Source of the DNA: an uncultured Lachnospiraceae bacterium
GTDB lineage: Bacteria; Bacillota; Clostridia; Lachnospirales; Lachnospiraceae
Length of the DNA stretch: 61,960 bases
Reading direction: 5' to 3'
NCBI GenBank assembly: GCA_902799015.1
Contig: CADBZI010000017.1
Span: 1 to 61,960 of the forward strand
Every line of letters starts with the position of its first letter. Position 1 is the first letter of the stretch. Position numbers and translations under genes: made by a program. Below, one piece after another: positions 1 through 9,261 of the stretch. The notes under the pieces were generated by a model. That model saw only the letters and a program-made list of their open reading frames with translations. It did no database searches and was not told the origin of the DNA.

Positions 1-95
1 GCTATCCTGATGACGAATATTTCTTTCTGAAGATCTTCGACATCAGCCGGCGGGACTACGACCGCAACCCTGCATCACACAGAAAATGTGACTGA
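1..95 (+). CDS. 3' end of an unidentified gene (partial)
   Basis: One frame is open from the window edge (TAT at 3-5) to TGA at 93-95 and encodes about 30 residues ending in HRKCD. It is followed by an AT-rich gap, which suits the end of a coding region. The tail is rich in charged and aromatic residues and shows no motif I recognise. It could also be a chance open frame, so no function is assigned. Confidence 0.35.
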   Translation, partial: YPDDEYFFLKIFDISRRDYDRNPASHRKCD

Positions 96-295
96 GCCAA
101 ATAAAACCCAAATAAAATAGGAAATGATACCTGCAGCAGCGGAAATCAACATTCCCTGGTAAAATTATGCTATGATGAAACAGCGAAGCGATCCGTACAG
201 CATGACAGAAGGAAGCAGGAAAGCGACTCGTGCAGCAGAGCAAGGGCAAAGAGCCCCGGATCCGAGTCAGGAAAGAGCAATGGGAGGATACGATT

Positions 296-1873
296 ATGAG
301 AAAACGATGGATCAGTACACTTGCCGCAGGCGCGGCAGCGGTTTTGATGCTTTCGGGGTTTGACTCCGCGATGACAGTGGATCAGCTGCAGGAGAATGCA
401 AAGGATGCGCTCGCGCAGGTGACCTCTCTCTCCGTCAGCATGAGCGTGGTGGCGGATGCCGGCCTGAACATGAAGCAGAATACGGAGAACGGCGCATCGA
501 TGGATGTTCCGATCAACGGGACGGGCGATGTGACACTGCAGCTGAACATGGAACCGCTCCAGCTGGGCATGACGGTCAATTATGACTGGAGTGCCATGGG
601 ACAGGGCATGAACGGCAGTATGGAAATGTACGTGATCGAGAATGAGGATGGTACAGGAGCCGGCTATATGGGAAACACTGTGAACGGGCAGACACAGTGG
701 AGTGCCGGGACTGCCGGAACTGAGGAGGTCTCGCAGATGAAGGAAGCAGTGCAGGCCGTGCTTCGCGGAGACATGTCCGCGGTGAGCACCCTGTCCCCTG
801 ACGCGAATGTGGATGCTGCCGCCATGAATGAGATACTGCAGCAATATCAGGATGTCATTCTGGACATGACCCAGATCGCGCCGCAGAGTGCAACCGTCTC
901 AGGAAAGGAATGCTATCAGCTTACAGCGGATATCACAGGGGATTCTCTGTATCCGTTCATGGCAGATGCACTGTCGGCATCCGGAGCGCCGGTGGATGAC
1001 AGCTCTCTTCCGATGGTGCAGGCGGTCATGAGTTCCATGCGCATAAAGGCGGATTCCCTGTTCGATGTTCAGACCTGTCTGCCTGTTTCCGCCAGCATCG
1101 ATCTGGGAGAAAGTGATTTCTCCGCGATTGGTGATATGATCGTGAGCTCCATGGCGGGAACGGCCGGGGATATGACGGCAGCCTTTGATGTCAATGCCTT
1201 AAAGATGACAGCGGATTTCGCGTTCAATGAGCCGGTTACGATCACGGTTCCGGAGGAGGCCTTGAATGCGGCATCGGAGCCTGACAGCACCGGGACAGAC
1301 ACGGATGTGAATCCGGAGGATCTGATCGGAGGCCTTCTCGGGTCAGATACCGGAACGTCTGACGGCGGAACAGGTGTGGAGGAAGATGCTCCGGTACAGA
1401 ACGCAGACGGATCCTACCGGATCGAGTATGAAGATTATCTCGGCAATCTTGACGCGGCAGATGTTGCTGTTCCGGATGGGCTGGCGCTTACCTACGGCTC
1501 CGGCGCGTACCTCACCTTCTCAAACGATGACTATTCCCGTCAGGTCAGCTACTCCCTGTTCTCCCGGGAGACCCCTCAGGAGACGGTGGAGAGTGATCTG
1601 GATACGAGTTATTACGAGAGCGACAGCAGCTATTCCGATATTACCCGCACCGAAGTCATGCAGACGGCACTGGCGGACGGAACACCGGTGTATTATGGAT
1701 TCCGGGGGTATACGTACAATGGCTACAGTATGGGCGGAACGGTCTGTGCGCTCCAGGTCGGAGATGTGGTTGTAAAGTTTGAAATTGAGCTGGAGGATCA
1801 GTCCCGCAATACAGTTCCGGCTTCCGAGCAGGAAGTTCAGACTTATGCGGCGGTGGTGAAGCCGGCGGCCTGA
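296..1873 (+). CDS. exported protein of unknown function, LolA/LppX-like fold suspected
   Basis: This 525-residue protein starts at ATG 296, preceded by GGGAGG at 282-287; the longer frame upstream lacks a comparable site. An N-terminal signal segment (MRKRWISTLAAG..., hydrophobic to about residue 20) precedes a long polar extracellular region. Residues 40-340 are rich in alternating hydrophobic positions and in phrases such as 'YQLTADITG' and 'KADSLFDVQTCLPV', reminiscent of LolA/LppX-like or DUF6612-type proteins; this is a guess from pattern. An acidic Gly/Thr/Asp linker at roughly 345-385 separates a second, C-terminal domain of about 140 residues. The signal ends in LSGF where a lipoprotein would have LSGC, so the lipid-anchor cysteine is missing. 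It stands 27 bases upstream of the rhomboid gene and probably shares its transcript. Confidence 0.7.
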   Translation: MRKRWISTLAAGAAAVLMLSGFDSAMTVDQLQENAKDALAQVTSLSVSMSVVADAGLNMKQNTENGASMDVPINGTGDVTLQLNMEPLQLGMTVNYDWSAMGQGMNGSMEMYVIENEDGTGAGYMGNTVNGQTQWSAGTAGTEEVSQMKEAVQAVLRGDMSAVSTLSPDANVDAAAMNEILQQYQDVILDMTQIAPQSATVSGKECYQLTADITGDSLYPFMADALSASGAPVDDSSLPMVQAVMSSMRIKADSLFDVQTCLPVSASIDLGESDFSAIGDMIVSSMAGTAGDMTAAFDVNALKMTADFAFNEPVTITVPEEALNAASEPDSTGTDTDVNPEDLIGGLLGSDTGTSDGGTGVEEDAPVQNADGSYRIEYEDYLGNLDAADVAVPDGLALTYGSGAYLTFSNDDYSRQVSYSLFSRETPQETVESDLDTSYYESDSSYSDITRTEVMQTALADGTPVYYGFRGYTYNGYSMGGTVCALQVGDVVVKFEIELEDQSRNTVPASEQEVQTYAAVVKPAA

Positions 1874-1900
1874 TTCCTGCGAGTAAGACGACAGAACAGT

Positions 1901-2509
1901 ATGGATAGTTTGATTGAATTTTTCAAGGCCAGGCGCAAGGTAACCCTTGCCCTGGTGCTGATCAATATTGTGATCTACGCAGTGCTGGAAGCATTGGGGG
2001 ATACGGAGAATTCCCGGTTTATGGTGGAGCACGGAGCGATGGCGACGTCTCTGGTTCTGGAAGGGCAGTACTGGCGGCTGTTTACCTCGATGTTTTTGCA
2101 CTTCGGGTTTGAACACCTGGCGTACAATATGTTCAGCCTTTTCTTCCTGGGAGATATCCTGGAGCGCATCGTGGGACCGGTACGTTTTCTGGTCATCTAC
2201 CTGCTTGGCGGACTCGGGGGAAGTCTGGTATCCTTCTTTATGAGCAGCCGCAGCGGCTTATACAGGGTCAGTGCGGGAGCGTCTGGAGCGATCTTTGCCG
2301 TGATGGGTGCCTTCTTTTATATCGCGATCCGGAACAGAAAACGCTTCGGCAAGGACGGTATGCAGCGGCTCCTTTTGATGGTTGTCCTCATGGTGATGCA
2401 GGGGCTGGTCGACCGCGGTGTGGACCAGAGTGCGCATATGGGAGGTCTGGCAGCAGGCTTCTTGCTGGGGATGATTCTGTATCACCCGAAGACCGAAGCT
2501 GCATGTTGA
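1901..2509 (+). CDS. rhomboid-family intramembrane serine protease
   Basis: This 202-residue protein has six hydrophobic segments. The rhomboid catalytic pair is visible: Ser128 in the motif GASGAIF (GxSG) and His179 in AHMGGLAAG. The upstream HxxxN element is FEHLAYNM, in the segment after WRLFTSMFLH. These proteases cleave membrane-spanning substrates within the bilayer. Length matches minimal six-helix bacterial rhomboids with no extra cytosolic domain. It lies between an exported protein and a HIT-family hydrolase; no substrate can be assigned from the context. The 3' end overlaps the longest possible frame of the HIT gene, but that gene's likely start lies after the stop. Confidence 0.92.
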   Translation: MDSLIEFFKARRKVTLALVLINIVIYAVLEALGDTENSRFMVEHGAMATSLVLEGQYWRLFTSMFLHFGFEHLAYNMFSLFFLGDILERIVGPVRFLVIYLLGGLGGSLVSFFMSSRSGLYRVSAGASGAIFAVMGAFFYIAIRNRKRFGKDGMQRLLLMVVLMVMQGLVDRGVDQSAHMGGLAAGFLLGMILYHPKTEAAC

Positions 2510-2577
2510 CGATCCGGATGTATCCGAAAGCAGAAAGTCAGCTTCAAAAACTGCGTTGTTATGGAAGGAGAATGGAT

Positions 2578-2991
2578 ATGAAAGACTGCAATTGTATCTT
2601 CTGTAAAATAGCAAACGGCGAGATTCCGTCCGCGACACTCTATGAGGATGATGAGTTTCGCGTCATCCTGGATCTGAATCCGGCGTCAAAAGGACATGCG
2701 CTGGTACTGCCGAAGGAGCATTTTGCGAATCTGTTTGAGATCCCTGCGGATGTGCTCGGCCGTGCGGCGGGCGTTGCGAAGAAGGTATCGGAGAAGCTGT
2801 TCAACGGACTTCACGCGGATGGCTTCAATCTTCTGCAGAACAATGGAGAGAGCGCCGGGCAGACGGTGTTTCATTTCCATATGCATCTGATCCCGCGTTA
2901 TAAGGGAGATACCGTGGGCGTCGGCTGGAAGCCGGGCACGCTGACCGATGAGGACAGAGAGGAGATTCTGGCGCTGAGCAGACAAGAGTGA
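2578..2991 (+). CDS. HIT family nucleotide hydrolase/transferase
   Basis: This 137-residue protein is a typical single-domain Hint-like member of the histidine triad superfamily. The N-terminus carries CNCIFCKI, a zinc-site-like cysteine pattern common in bacterial HIT proteins. The catalytic triad sits in FHFHMHLIPR near residues 95-105. Such proteins hydrolyse nucleoside phosphoramidates or other AMP-linked substrates in the cytoplasm. I chose ATG 2578 because GGAAGGAG at 2563-2570 sits 7 bases upstream; ATG 2572, in the same frame, is too close to that site. A strong terminator-like hairpin follows at 3071-3119. Confidence 0.93.
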   Translation: MKDCNCIFCKIANGEIPSATLYEDDEFRVILDLNPASKGHALVLPKEHFANLFEIPADVLGRAAGVAKKVSEKLFNGLHADGFNLLQNNGESAGQTVFHFHMHLIPRYKGDTVGVGWKPGTLTDEDREEILALSRQE

Positions 2992-3070
2992 GAGCGTTTT
3001 CAAAGTCTGCAGCTGGCAGATTGATCGATGAAAATCGATTGGATCAGAACAAAGAAACCGATTATGAACG

Positions 3071-3123
3071 GATACCGGCAGCCCAAGAACACCAACGGCG
3101 TTCTTGGGCTGCCGGTATCTTTT
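3071..3123. terminator. bidirectional intrinsic terminator between HIT and alpha-galactosidase genes
   Basis: A perfect 20-bp inverted repeat has arms at 3071-3090 and 3100-3119 around a 9-base loop and is followed by TCTTTT. It lies between two convergent genes (HIT on +, alpha-galactosidase on -), so it probably stops transcription from both sides. Confidence 0.85.
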
Positions 3124-3139
3124 CCGGTCTGCCTGCGTA

Positions 3140-5263
3140 TCACGCAAATGTCAGCAGGAACAGTCTTGCGGCCTTGGCCTGCGGCATCTGTACATGGAGC
3201 TTCTCCTCTTCCAGCCGGAAGGTACAGCATCCTTCTGACGGATACAGAACCTGGACCTTTGTGATCTGCTTTTTTCCAAAGTCAAGCGGGATCACAGCGT
3301 GGTCCGATCCGGGCGTAAAGACACTCAGATAAGCCTTATCCTCGAGCTGCAGTCCGTAAGAGAGGACATCGTCCTTGATCGTATTGAAGCCGAGCGGGAA
3401 GAACGGAAGCGCCTTCCGGATATCCGCCCGGATTTTTTTGTAGAGAGAAACACCCTCTGAGAGCAGCTGCATGCTTTCTTCCCCAAGCTTCCAGACCATA
3501 CCGCTCATGTAGGGCCTCAGCAGGAGACCGTTTACCATATTGTATATGACATGCTCCTTCTCGTCTTCGTAAGGATACACCCACATACCGCCCTGCTCCG
3601 GCGTAACGGCACTGGCGACGCTGGAAGCGATGTAGGAGTTGTAGAGATAGTCGGTCTGGTCACTGGTTGACTGCAGACTCAAAAGCCGCAGCATGCCGTA
3701 ATCCATACGCTGTGCGCCGGAGCCGCAGTTTTCGATGACAAGATCCGGATAATCCTTGAAAATGTCCTCATACCATTGATGCAGCGCGCGGTAGTGTTCG
3801 AGAATCGCGCCGCTGCAGCTGTCCGTGTCCAGGTCACTTCCGTATCCCATCGTGACGTTGTAATCAATCTTGAAGTATCCGACGCCGTAGTCCGCGATCA
3901 GACGGTCTATGACGCCTCTGCAGTATGCCCGGACCTGAGGATTGCGGAAGTCCAGAAGATATCGTCCGTGATCGATGTGTCTTTTTCCGTGTCGGCAGAT
4001 GAACCAGCTGTCAGGCAGTGTTTTTGCCAGGCTGCATTCGGTGCCCATGACTTCGATCTCTACCCACAGCCCCATGACCATGCCCTTTTTCCTGGCATAG
4101 TCGCAGACTGCTTTCAGTCCGTTCGGGAACCGCTCTCGGGATTCCTTCCATTCTCCAACCTTATCCCACCAGAAGCCCTTGTCGTACCAGCCTGCATCGA
4201 GGCAGAAGTATTCACACCCGATCGCGGCGGCTTTGTCGATGATCGCCTTTTCCTTTTCCTCGGTCGGATCGCCCATCAGACAGTTCATATAGTCATTGAA
4301 GACGACGTTCAGCTTCTCATCGTCCGCATTTGGTCTCCGGATCGCTCTGCGGTAACGTGTCAGTGCGCCGATGGCTTCATCGACGCCGCCCTGCACAACG
4401 CCGAAGGCGGCGGGCACGGTGGTAAAGGACTGCCCGGGCTTCAGACTGATCCACCAGCCATGCTCCTGCTCGGTTGGTCCGCTGAGGGCTATGGCAAGAC
4501 GCTGTCCGGGTTCGGTATCATATTCAATCAGCCATTGTCCGGAGCTTTCCACCTGGAATATGCTGGTTTCTCCGGTCTCTGTGTCGCGGGCAATCCCCAT
4601 GGGAAGATATTCCACGGTAGACCAGGAGCTGACGCCGGAGTAGGCAAACCGGTTGTTTCCGAAGCCGGGGGTATTGAATCCATCCACCATCATCCGGGAC
4701 AGGTTCAAAAGTTCAATGTCTTCTTCCTGCCAGCGTGTCTCACAGTCCCAGCTGTTGCGGGGAATGTAAACGGTTGTCTTATCATAATATGGGCGCTTTC
4801 CGTTTCCGCACAGGTTCTGATAGACAAAAGAGGAGACATACTCTACCGGGACGGGCTCATTCCCGGTATTCTCGAGCTCGGTCAGAACCTGTACAACAGG
4901 AATGTTTTTGAAAAGCCGCATGTGGTAGCGCGCCTGCAGGCCATACTCACTTTCCAGCGTGATGACCAGCTCCCTGCCGGCAGAGGTATCCCTGCATTCA
5001 TGCCGCACATAGTGAAGATCCAGGGAGGCGCTGGAGGCATTGTGCTTGTAGCCGTGCATTTCCCTGGTGGACCGGCCGGTCACCTGAAGCTCAATGAGAG
5101 GGGAGACCGTGCGGGAAGCAGGACCGGACGAAGCGCCGTCAGCCGCAGTGTCAGCCGGTGCAGCACCGTCAGGCGCAATGCGGGATAATTCAACGACTCC
5201 GATCTCCCATATGGTAAATTCGATTGACAGACCATTTTCATTGAGACTGATATGCTGTGCCAT
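3140..5263 (-). CDS. alpha-galactosidase, GH36 family
   Basis: This 707-residue cytoplasmic enzyme has no signal peptide. GH36 (clan GH-D) hallmarks are clear: an N-terminal beta-sandwich with WQEEDIEL..., the barrel strand CLDAGWYDKGFWW, the nucleophile Asp467 in YFKIDYN, NCGSGAQRMDYGM after it, and the acid/base Asp535 in SDQTD. The 68-residue gap between the two acids fits the family. It hydrolyses terminal alpha-galactosides such as raffinose or melibiose taken up by the cell. The start is ATG at 5261-5263 on the reverse strand, with AAAGGA about 9 bases upstream. It is transcribed divergently from the GH9 gene across a 213-base gap. An insertion rich in Ala/Ser/Gly at residues 30-50 looks like a low-complexity loop. 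Confidence 0.95.
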   Translation of the reverse strand: MAQHISLNENGLSIEFTIWEIGVVELSRIAPDGAAPADTAADGASSGPASRTVSPLIELQVTGRSTREMHGYKHNASSASLDLHYVRHECRDTSAGRELVITLESEYGLQARYHMRLFKNIPVVQVLTELENTGNEPVPVEYVSSFVYQNLCGNGKRPYYDKTTVYIPRNSWDCETRWQEEDIELLNLSRMMVDGFNTPGFGNNRFAYSGVSSWSTVEYLPMGIARDTETGETSIFQVESSGQWLIEYDTEPGQRLAIALSGPTEQEHGWWISLKPGQSFTTVPAAFGVVQGGVDEAIGALTRYRRAIRRPNADDEKLNVVFNDYMNCLMGDPTEEKEKAIIDKAAAIGCEYFCLDAGWYDKGFWWDKVGEWKESRERFPNGLKAVCDYARKKGMVMGLWVEIEVMGTECSLAKTLPDSWFICRHGKRHIDHGRYLLDFRNPQVRAYCRGVIDRLIADYGVGYFKIDYNVTMGYGSDLDTDSCSGAILEHYRALHQWYEDIFKDYPDLVIENCGSGAQRMDYGMLRLLSLQSTSDQTDYLYNSYIASSVASAVTPEQGGMWVYPYEDEKEHVIYNMVNGLLLRPYMSGMVWKLGEESMQLLSEGVSLYKKIRADIRKALPFFPLGFNTIKDDVLSYGLQLEDKAYLSVFTPGSDHAVIPLDFGKKQITKVQVLYPSEGCCTFRLEEEKLHVQMPQAKAARLFLLTFA

Positions 5264-5395
5264 AGCGAAACATCCTTTCTTTCATGCCATTCTTCATGCC
5301 ATTTCTTTCCGTCACCCGGGAACGCTGTTTGTCCCTGCCTGCAGTTTAGGTTAATTTCAAAGAGATGTCGAGAGCAATGAGAAAACAGTGCTTTC

Positions 5396-5424
5396 TTGTT
5401 CCGTATGCGGATCATTGCTATACT
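5396..5424 (+). promoter_or_regulatory. sigma-A-type promoter of the GH9 gene
   Basis: TTGTTC at 5396-5401 and TATACT at 5419-5424 are separated by 17 bases, upstream of the GH9 start at 5477. The leader would be about 45 bases long. Confidence 0.6.
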
Positions 5425-5476
5425 CAAAGATACAGACTGCGTGCACACAGATCAGAAGAACATGCGGAGGTGTCGG

Positions 5477-7762
5477 ATGAATCGATGGAAGCACAGGATC
5501 CCCGGAGGAATCTTGGCAGTCCTTTTGGCGGCTGTCTTTGCGCTCCCGGCCTACCCGAAGGCGGGAGATGAGGTGGTAAAGATTGACTTCGACGATGGGA
5601 CGGTATGCGGGTTTGAGACCTACACAGAGGGCGGTGCCTGCAGCCTTGAGAATGACAATGGTGCCCTGGCGGTGAAGATCACCAGCTGCGGACATCTTGA
5701 CTATGCGAATCAGGCTTACTGGGACGGTTTCTCTCTGGAACAGAACTGCCAATACCGCTACAGCTTTGACATTTCCTGCAGCATTGACCGGCAGGTGGAG
5801 TACCGGCTTCAGCTGAATGGAGGGGACTATCACGCGTACCTGGGCGAGCGGATCCGGGTCGGCCAGGAGCCTTCGCACATCAGTGTTGACTGGACGATGA
5901 CGGAGGAGAGCGACCCGGCGCCGAGGCTTTGCTTCAATATGGGATTTGAGGAGGACATGGCACAGGATCCAGGAGCGCACACTGTATGGATCGATCATAT
6001 CAGCCTGACGGTGCTGGATGATTCCGGCGTGTCCGAAGACGCCGGGGACGCGGCCGGAGAAAGCAGCCAAGACGGACGGGATGCAATGTTTCTATCCGTG
6101 AACCAGGCGGGATACCGGCCGGAGGACGTGAAGACGGCTTTCCTCCGTCTGGGGGACGAAGAGGCTCTCGGACCGGACGCAGTGCTCTGTGTCAAGGCGG
6201 AAGACGGCAGCAGCGTCATGGAGCTTAAGGCAGAGCCTGCCTTCTATGACGCGCCTTCCGGAGCGTTTTTGTGCAGGGCGGACTTTTCTGCGCTGACACA
6301 GCTCGGAACGTACCGGATCCATGCCGGCGCACAGGGGGAGGAAGTATACTCCCAGCCCTTTGAGATCGGTGAAGATCGATATGAAGATTTGCTCAGAAGT
6401 ACCTTTCAGATGCTGTATCTGCAGCGGTGCGGGGCCAAGACCTCGCCGCCGGCCGGATCACAGGCGGAAGCATTTGCGCACGGCGCCTGCCACAATACGC
6501 CTGCGGTGATATACGGGACTGACCAGACAAAGGATGTCTCCGGCGGATGGCATGACGCGGGAGATTACGGAAGATATGTCGTATCCGGCGCAAAGGCTGC
6601 TGCGGATCTGTTTCTTGCTTGCGAGCAGTACGGGCTTGTTTCGGATGATCTCGGGATTGCGCAGAGCGGGAACGGGATTCCGGATGTGCTTGATGAAGCC
6701 AGATGGGAGCTTGACTGGATGCTGAAGATGCAGGACGGGCAAAGCGGCGGAGTCTGGCATAAGGTGACCTGCCGCAGCTTTCCGGGCGAGGTTCGGCCGG
6801 AAGAGGAGACGGATGAACTGGTTATCAGCCCGGTCTCCCTTGCCGCAACGCTGGACTTTGCCGCGGTGATGGCGAAGGCGGGAATTCTGTATGAGCCCTA
6901 TGATGCGGATTTCGCCCGGAGGGCAGCGGAAGCGGCACACAGTGCCTGGAAGTACGCAAAGAGCCACAAAGGGGAGGCAGGATTCCATAATCCGCCGGAG
7001 ATCAGTACCGGTGAGTATCCGGATGAAAATGTGCAGGATGAGCTTTTGTGGGCTGCGGCGGAGCTGTATCTGGCAGCGATGCCGGGCGTGAAAGCGTCCG
7101 CGGAGGACGGCAGTGAGAAAACGCAGGCGGGAATGGGGCAGTCCGGACCGGATCTTCCGGATGAGCAGGAGATTATGGACCTTCTTTCCGCCTGCCAGGA
7201 GCATGGACTTGGCTGGCAGTGTGTGGCGGACTATGCACTGCTGGATCTCGCGCTGTCAGATCGCAGCGCAGGGGCTCCATCGGAAACAGCGAAGGAGCGC
7301 CTGACGCAGTATGGACAGCAGCTCCTGGAACAGGCAGACGGCTACGGCCTGACGCTGGGAGAGGACTATCCGTGGGGCTCCAATATGACAGTGGCTGACC
7401 ATGGGAACCTTCTGCTTCTGGTTTGTGCCCTGACAGGGGAGGACGCCTATGCCGGGTGCGCAAAGCAGCATCTGGACTATCTGCTCGGGGCAAATCCCAC
7501 AGGATACTGCTATGTGACAGGATGCGGCACGCTTTCCCCGGAGCACCCCCATCACAGACCGTCCCAGGCAGCAGGACGTGCGATGAAGGGGATGCTGGTG
7601 GGCGGCCCCAACAGCCACTTGGAGGATCCGTATGCGCAGAACGTCCTGGCAGACGCGGCGCCTGCCCTGTGCTATGCAGACAACGCGCAGAGCTATTCCA
7701 CCAATGAGGTGGCGGTGTACTGGAATGCTCCGCTGATCGCATTGCTGGCGGGATGCCTGTGA
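5477..7762 (+). CDS. GH9 family endoglucanase with N-terminal binding and Ig-like domains
   Basis: This 761-residue protein starts at ATG 5477, with GGAGG at 5466-5470. The N-terminal segment MNRWKHRIPGGILAVLLAAV is a signal peptide for secretion. Residues about 30-190 resemble a carbohydrate-binding module of the CBM4/9 type. A CelD-type Ig-like domain follows, beginning at FLSVNQAGYRP. The catalytic (alpha/alpha)6 domain starts near residue 310 and shows the GH9 signatures: GGWHDAGDYGRYV with the catalytic-base aspartates 360 and 363, HPHHRPS, and NEVAVYWNAPL with the general acid Glu744. It should cleave beta-1,4-glucans outside the cell. There is no dockerin or sorting motif, and the protein ends at the catalytic domain. 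With the divergent alpha-galactosidase it suggests use of plant fibre. Confidence 0.93.
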   Translation: MNRWKHRIPGGILAVLLAAVFALPAYPKAGDEVVKIDFDDGTVCGFETYTEGGACSLENDNGALAVKITSCGHLDYANQAYWDGFSLEQNCQYRYSFDISCSIDRQVEYRLQLNGGDYHAYLGERIRVGQEPSHISVDWTMTEESDPAPRLCFNMGFEEDMAQDPGAHTVWIDHISLTVLDDSGVSEDAGDAAGESSQDGRDAMFLSVNQAGYRPEDVKTAFLRLGDEEALGPDAVLCVKAEDGSSVMELKAEPAFYDAPSGAFLCRADFSALTQLGTYRIHAGAQGEEVYSQPFEIGEDRYEDLLRSTFQMLYLQRCGAKTSPPAGSQAEAFAHGACHNTPAVIYGTDQTKDVSGGWHDAGDYGRYVVSGAKAAADLFLACEQYGLVSDDLGIAQSGNGIPDVLDEARWELDWMLKMQDGQSGGVWHKVTCRSFPGEVRPEEETDELVISPVSLAATLDFAAVMAKAGILYEPYDADFARRAAEAAHSAWKYAKSHKGEAGFHNPPEISTGEYPDENVQDELLWAAAELYLAAMPGVKASAEDGSEKTQAGMGQSGPDLPDEQEIMDLLSACQEHGLGWQCVADYALLDLALSDRSAGAPSETAKERLTQYGQQLLEQADGYGLTLGEDYPWGSNMTVADHGNLLLLVCALTGEDAYAGCAKQHLDYLLGANPTGYCYVTGCGTLSPEHPHHRPSQAAGRAMKGMLVGGPNSHLEDPYAQNVLADAAPALCYADNAQSYSTNEVAVYWNAPLIALLAGCL

Positions 7763-7767
7763 TGCAG

Positions 7768-8568
7768 TCAGACGAGGTACCGGCTTTTTAAGGAAGAGAT
7801 CTCTTCCTCCGTAAGCTTCAGACCATCCCGGATCAACCGGTCGACGGAGCCATAGGTTTCCTCCACCGCACTGTAAAAACTGTTGATGTATTCCTCCTGG
7901 GCGCCAAGCAGGTACCGCAGCGATTCGTCTGCCGGATCCCCGGCTGCACCAAAGTCCAGGCCGGCCTGCTTCTTGATGAAATCCGTCAGAAACAGGATAT
8001 CATCCTTCAGATACTCGTTTGTCTTCATGTAGTCCGCGACGATGTCTTCCCGGTCTGCGCCAAGGACTTCTTCGACCAGGACAGAAGCGATGCCGGCGCG
8101 GTCTTTCCCGGCGGTGCAGTGCCACAGAACGGTTTTCTGCCCGCTCTCCAGCAGGTACCTCAGAAATCCGGCAAAGCCCGAGACGGCCTTTTCTTTCGCA
8201 AAAGAGCGGTACAGTCTGCACATATACTGCTTTGCTTCGGAGGGCTTTGTCAGATATCTGGAGAACACATTGTGGTCGGCTTCCTCTTCCCGCGTGATGC
8301 CTTCCGTCAGCTGGTCGAAGATCGGGATTCTCACAGAAACAACCCCGTCCATGACCACATCGGGATTCTCCAGGCATTCGCGGTCTGTTCTGAAATCTAT
8401 GACGAGATCGACAAGATCCTGCAAGGCATTCAGGTCAGAGGGATCCAGCTTCGACAGATGACCGGAGCGGATCAGCAGTCCGGACCGTATGGATCTGCCG
8501 TCAGTCGTTTTCATGCCGCCGAGGTCTCTGATGTTCCGGAGTTTCTTAAAGGGTAATAATGTGCTCAT
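7768..8568 (-). CDS. tyrosine-protein phosphatase, DSP/IphP-like
   Basis: This 266-residue protein begins LPFKKLRNIRDLGG, the typical N-terminus of the bacterial Y_phosphatase3 group. It carries the CX5R P-loop signature HCTAGKDRAG near residue 150, with the catalytic Cys and Arg both present. The general acid probably lies in the preceding loop. These enzymes dephosphorylate phosphotyrosine or related phosphoesters, including lipids, in the cytoplasm. It is convergent with the GH9 gene, whose stop lies only 5 bases from this gene's stop, and appears to be a single-gene unit. The substrate is unknown. Confidence 0.9.
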   Translation of the reverse strand: MSTLLPFKKLRNIRDLGGMKTTDGRSIRSGLLIRSGHLSKLDPSDLNALQDLVDLVIDFRTDRECLENPDVVMDGVVSVRIPIFDQLTEGITREEEADHNVFSRYLTKPSEAKQYMCRLYRSFAKEKAVSGFAGFLRYLLESGQKTVLWHCTAGKDRAGIASVLVEEVLGADREDIVADYMKTNEYLKDDILFLTDFIKKQAGLDFGAAGDPADESLRYLLGAQEEYINSFYSAVEETYGSVDRLIRDGLKLTEEEISSLKSRYLV

Positions 8569-8787
8569 AATGGGATTCTTTCCAAAAGAAGAATGACAGG
8601 ATGCTGTAGGGGGCGCTCCCCTTCGCCTCGCCTTCAGGGCGCTTGGCGTTCACATCATCATAACATGTGTAAAATGAGCCGACAACTTGGCCGGGGCATC
8701 TTGGGCAGCTGCATTGAGATTCGTGTGAAGGATACTCTTTCATGACGATATGAGCCGCCGGATGATGGCGGCGGAATGGAGATGAAT

Positions 8788-9261
8788 ATGAAAAAAGAAG
8801 AAAAGACAAATGTTATGCGTGTTCTGGAGGGGAAGAAGACTCCCTATATCAGTCATTCCTACGAGCCGGATGCGTCCATGAGCGGAGAGGAGATCGCACA
8901 GATTCTCGGCGAGGAGGCCGGGAAGGTGTTCAAGACACTTGTGACGCGCGGAAAGAGCGGAGCGTACTATGTATTTGTGATTCCGGTAAAGGAAGAACTC
9001 GATCTGAAGAAAGCAGCGAAAGCATCCGGAGAAAAGGCAGTCAGCATGATCAGGCAGAAGGAGCTGCTTCCGCTGACCGGGTATGTACACGGGGGCTGTT
9101 CTCCGATCGGCATGAAGAAGCATTTCCCGACCTTTATCCATGAGACGGCACCTGCGCTGGAGAAGATCTTTGTAAGCGCAGGAAAAGTCGGATACCAGAT
9201 TGAGCTGGATGCAAAAGACCTGATCAGCATTGCGCAATGTACTGCCGCAGACCTCTGTTAA
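8788..9261 (+). CDS. ybaK: YbaK/EbsC-type aminoacyl-tRNA deacylase (Cys-tRNA(Pro))
   Basis: This protein of about 157 residues belongs to the YbaK family of the INS superfamily, which hydrolyses Cys mischarged on tRNA(Pro). Recognisable elements are EIAQILGEEAGKVFKTLV, YYVFVIPV, and the glycine-rich GGCSPIGMKK that shapes the active site. The N-terminus is ambiguous: in-frame ATGs lie at 8776, 8782 and 8788. I prefer 8788 because TGGAG lies 6 bases before it. Its stop (TAA 9259-9261) overlaps the stop of the convergent phosphatase gene by 4 bases. Confidence 0.92.
   Translation: MKKEEKTNVMRVLEGKKTPYISHSYEPDASMSGEEIAQILGEEAGKVFKTLVTRGKSGAYYVFVIPVKEELDLKKAAKASGEKAVSMIRQKELLPLTGYVHGGCSPIGMKKHFPTFIHETAPALEKIFVSAGKVGYQIELDAKDLISIAQCTAADLC

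Noticed and set aside
3776-5188. 470-codon open frame on the + strand opposite the alpha-galactosidase gene
   Set aside because: It is the antisense of a clearly identified GH36 enzyme, has no ribosome site and no recognisable domain.
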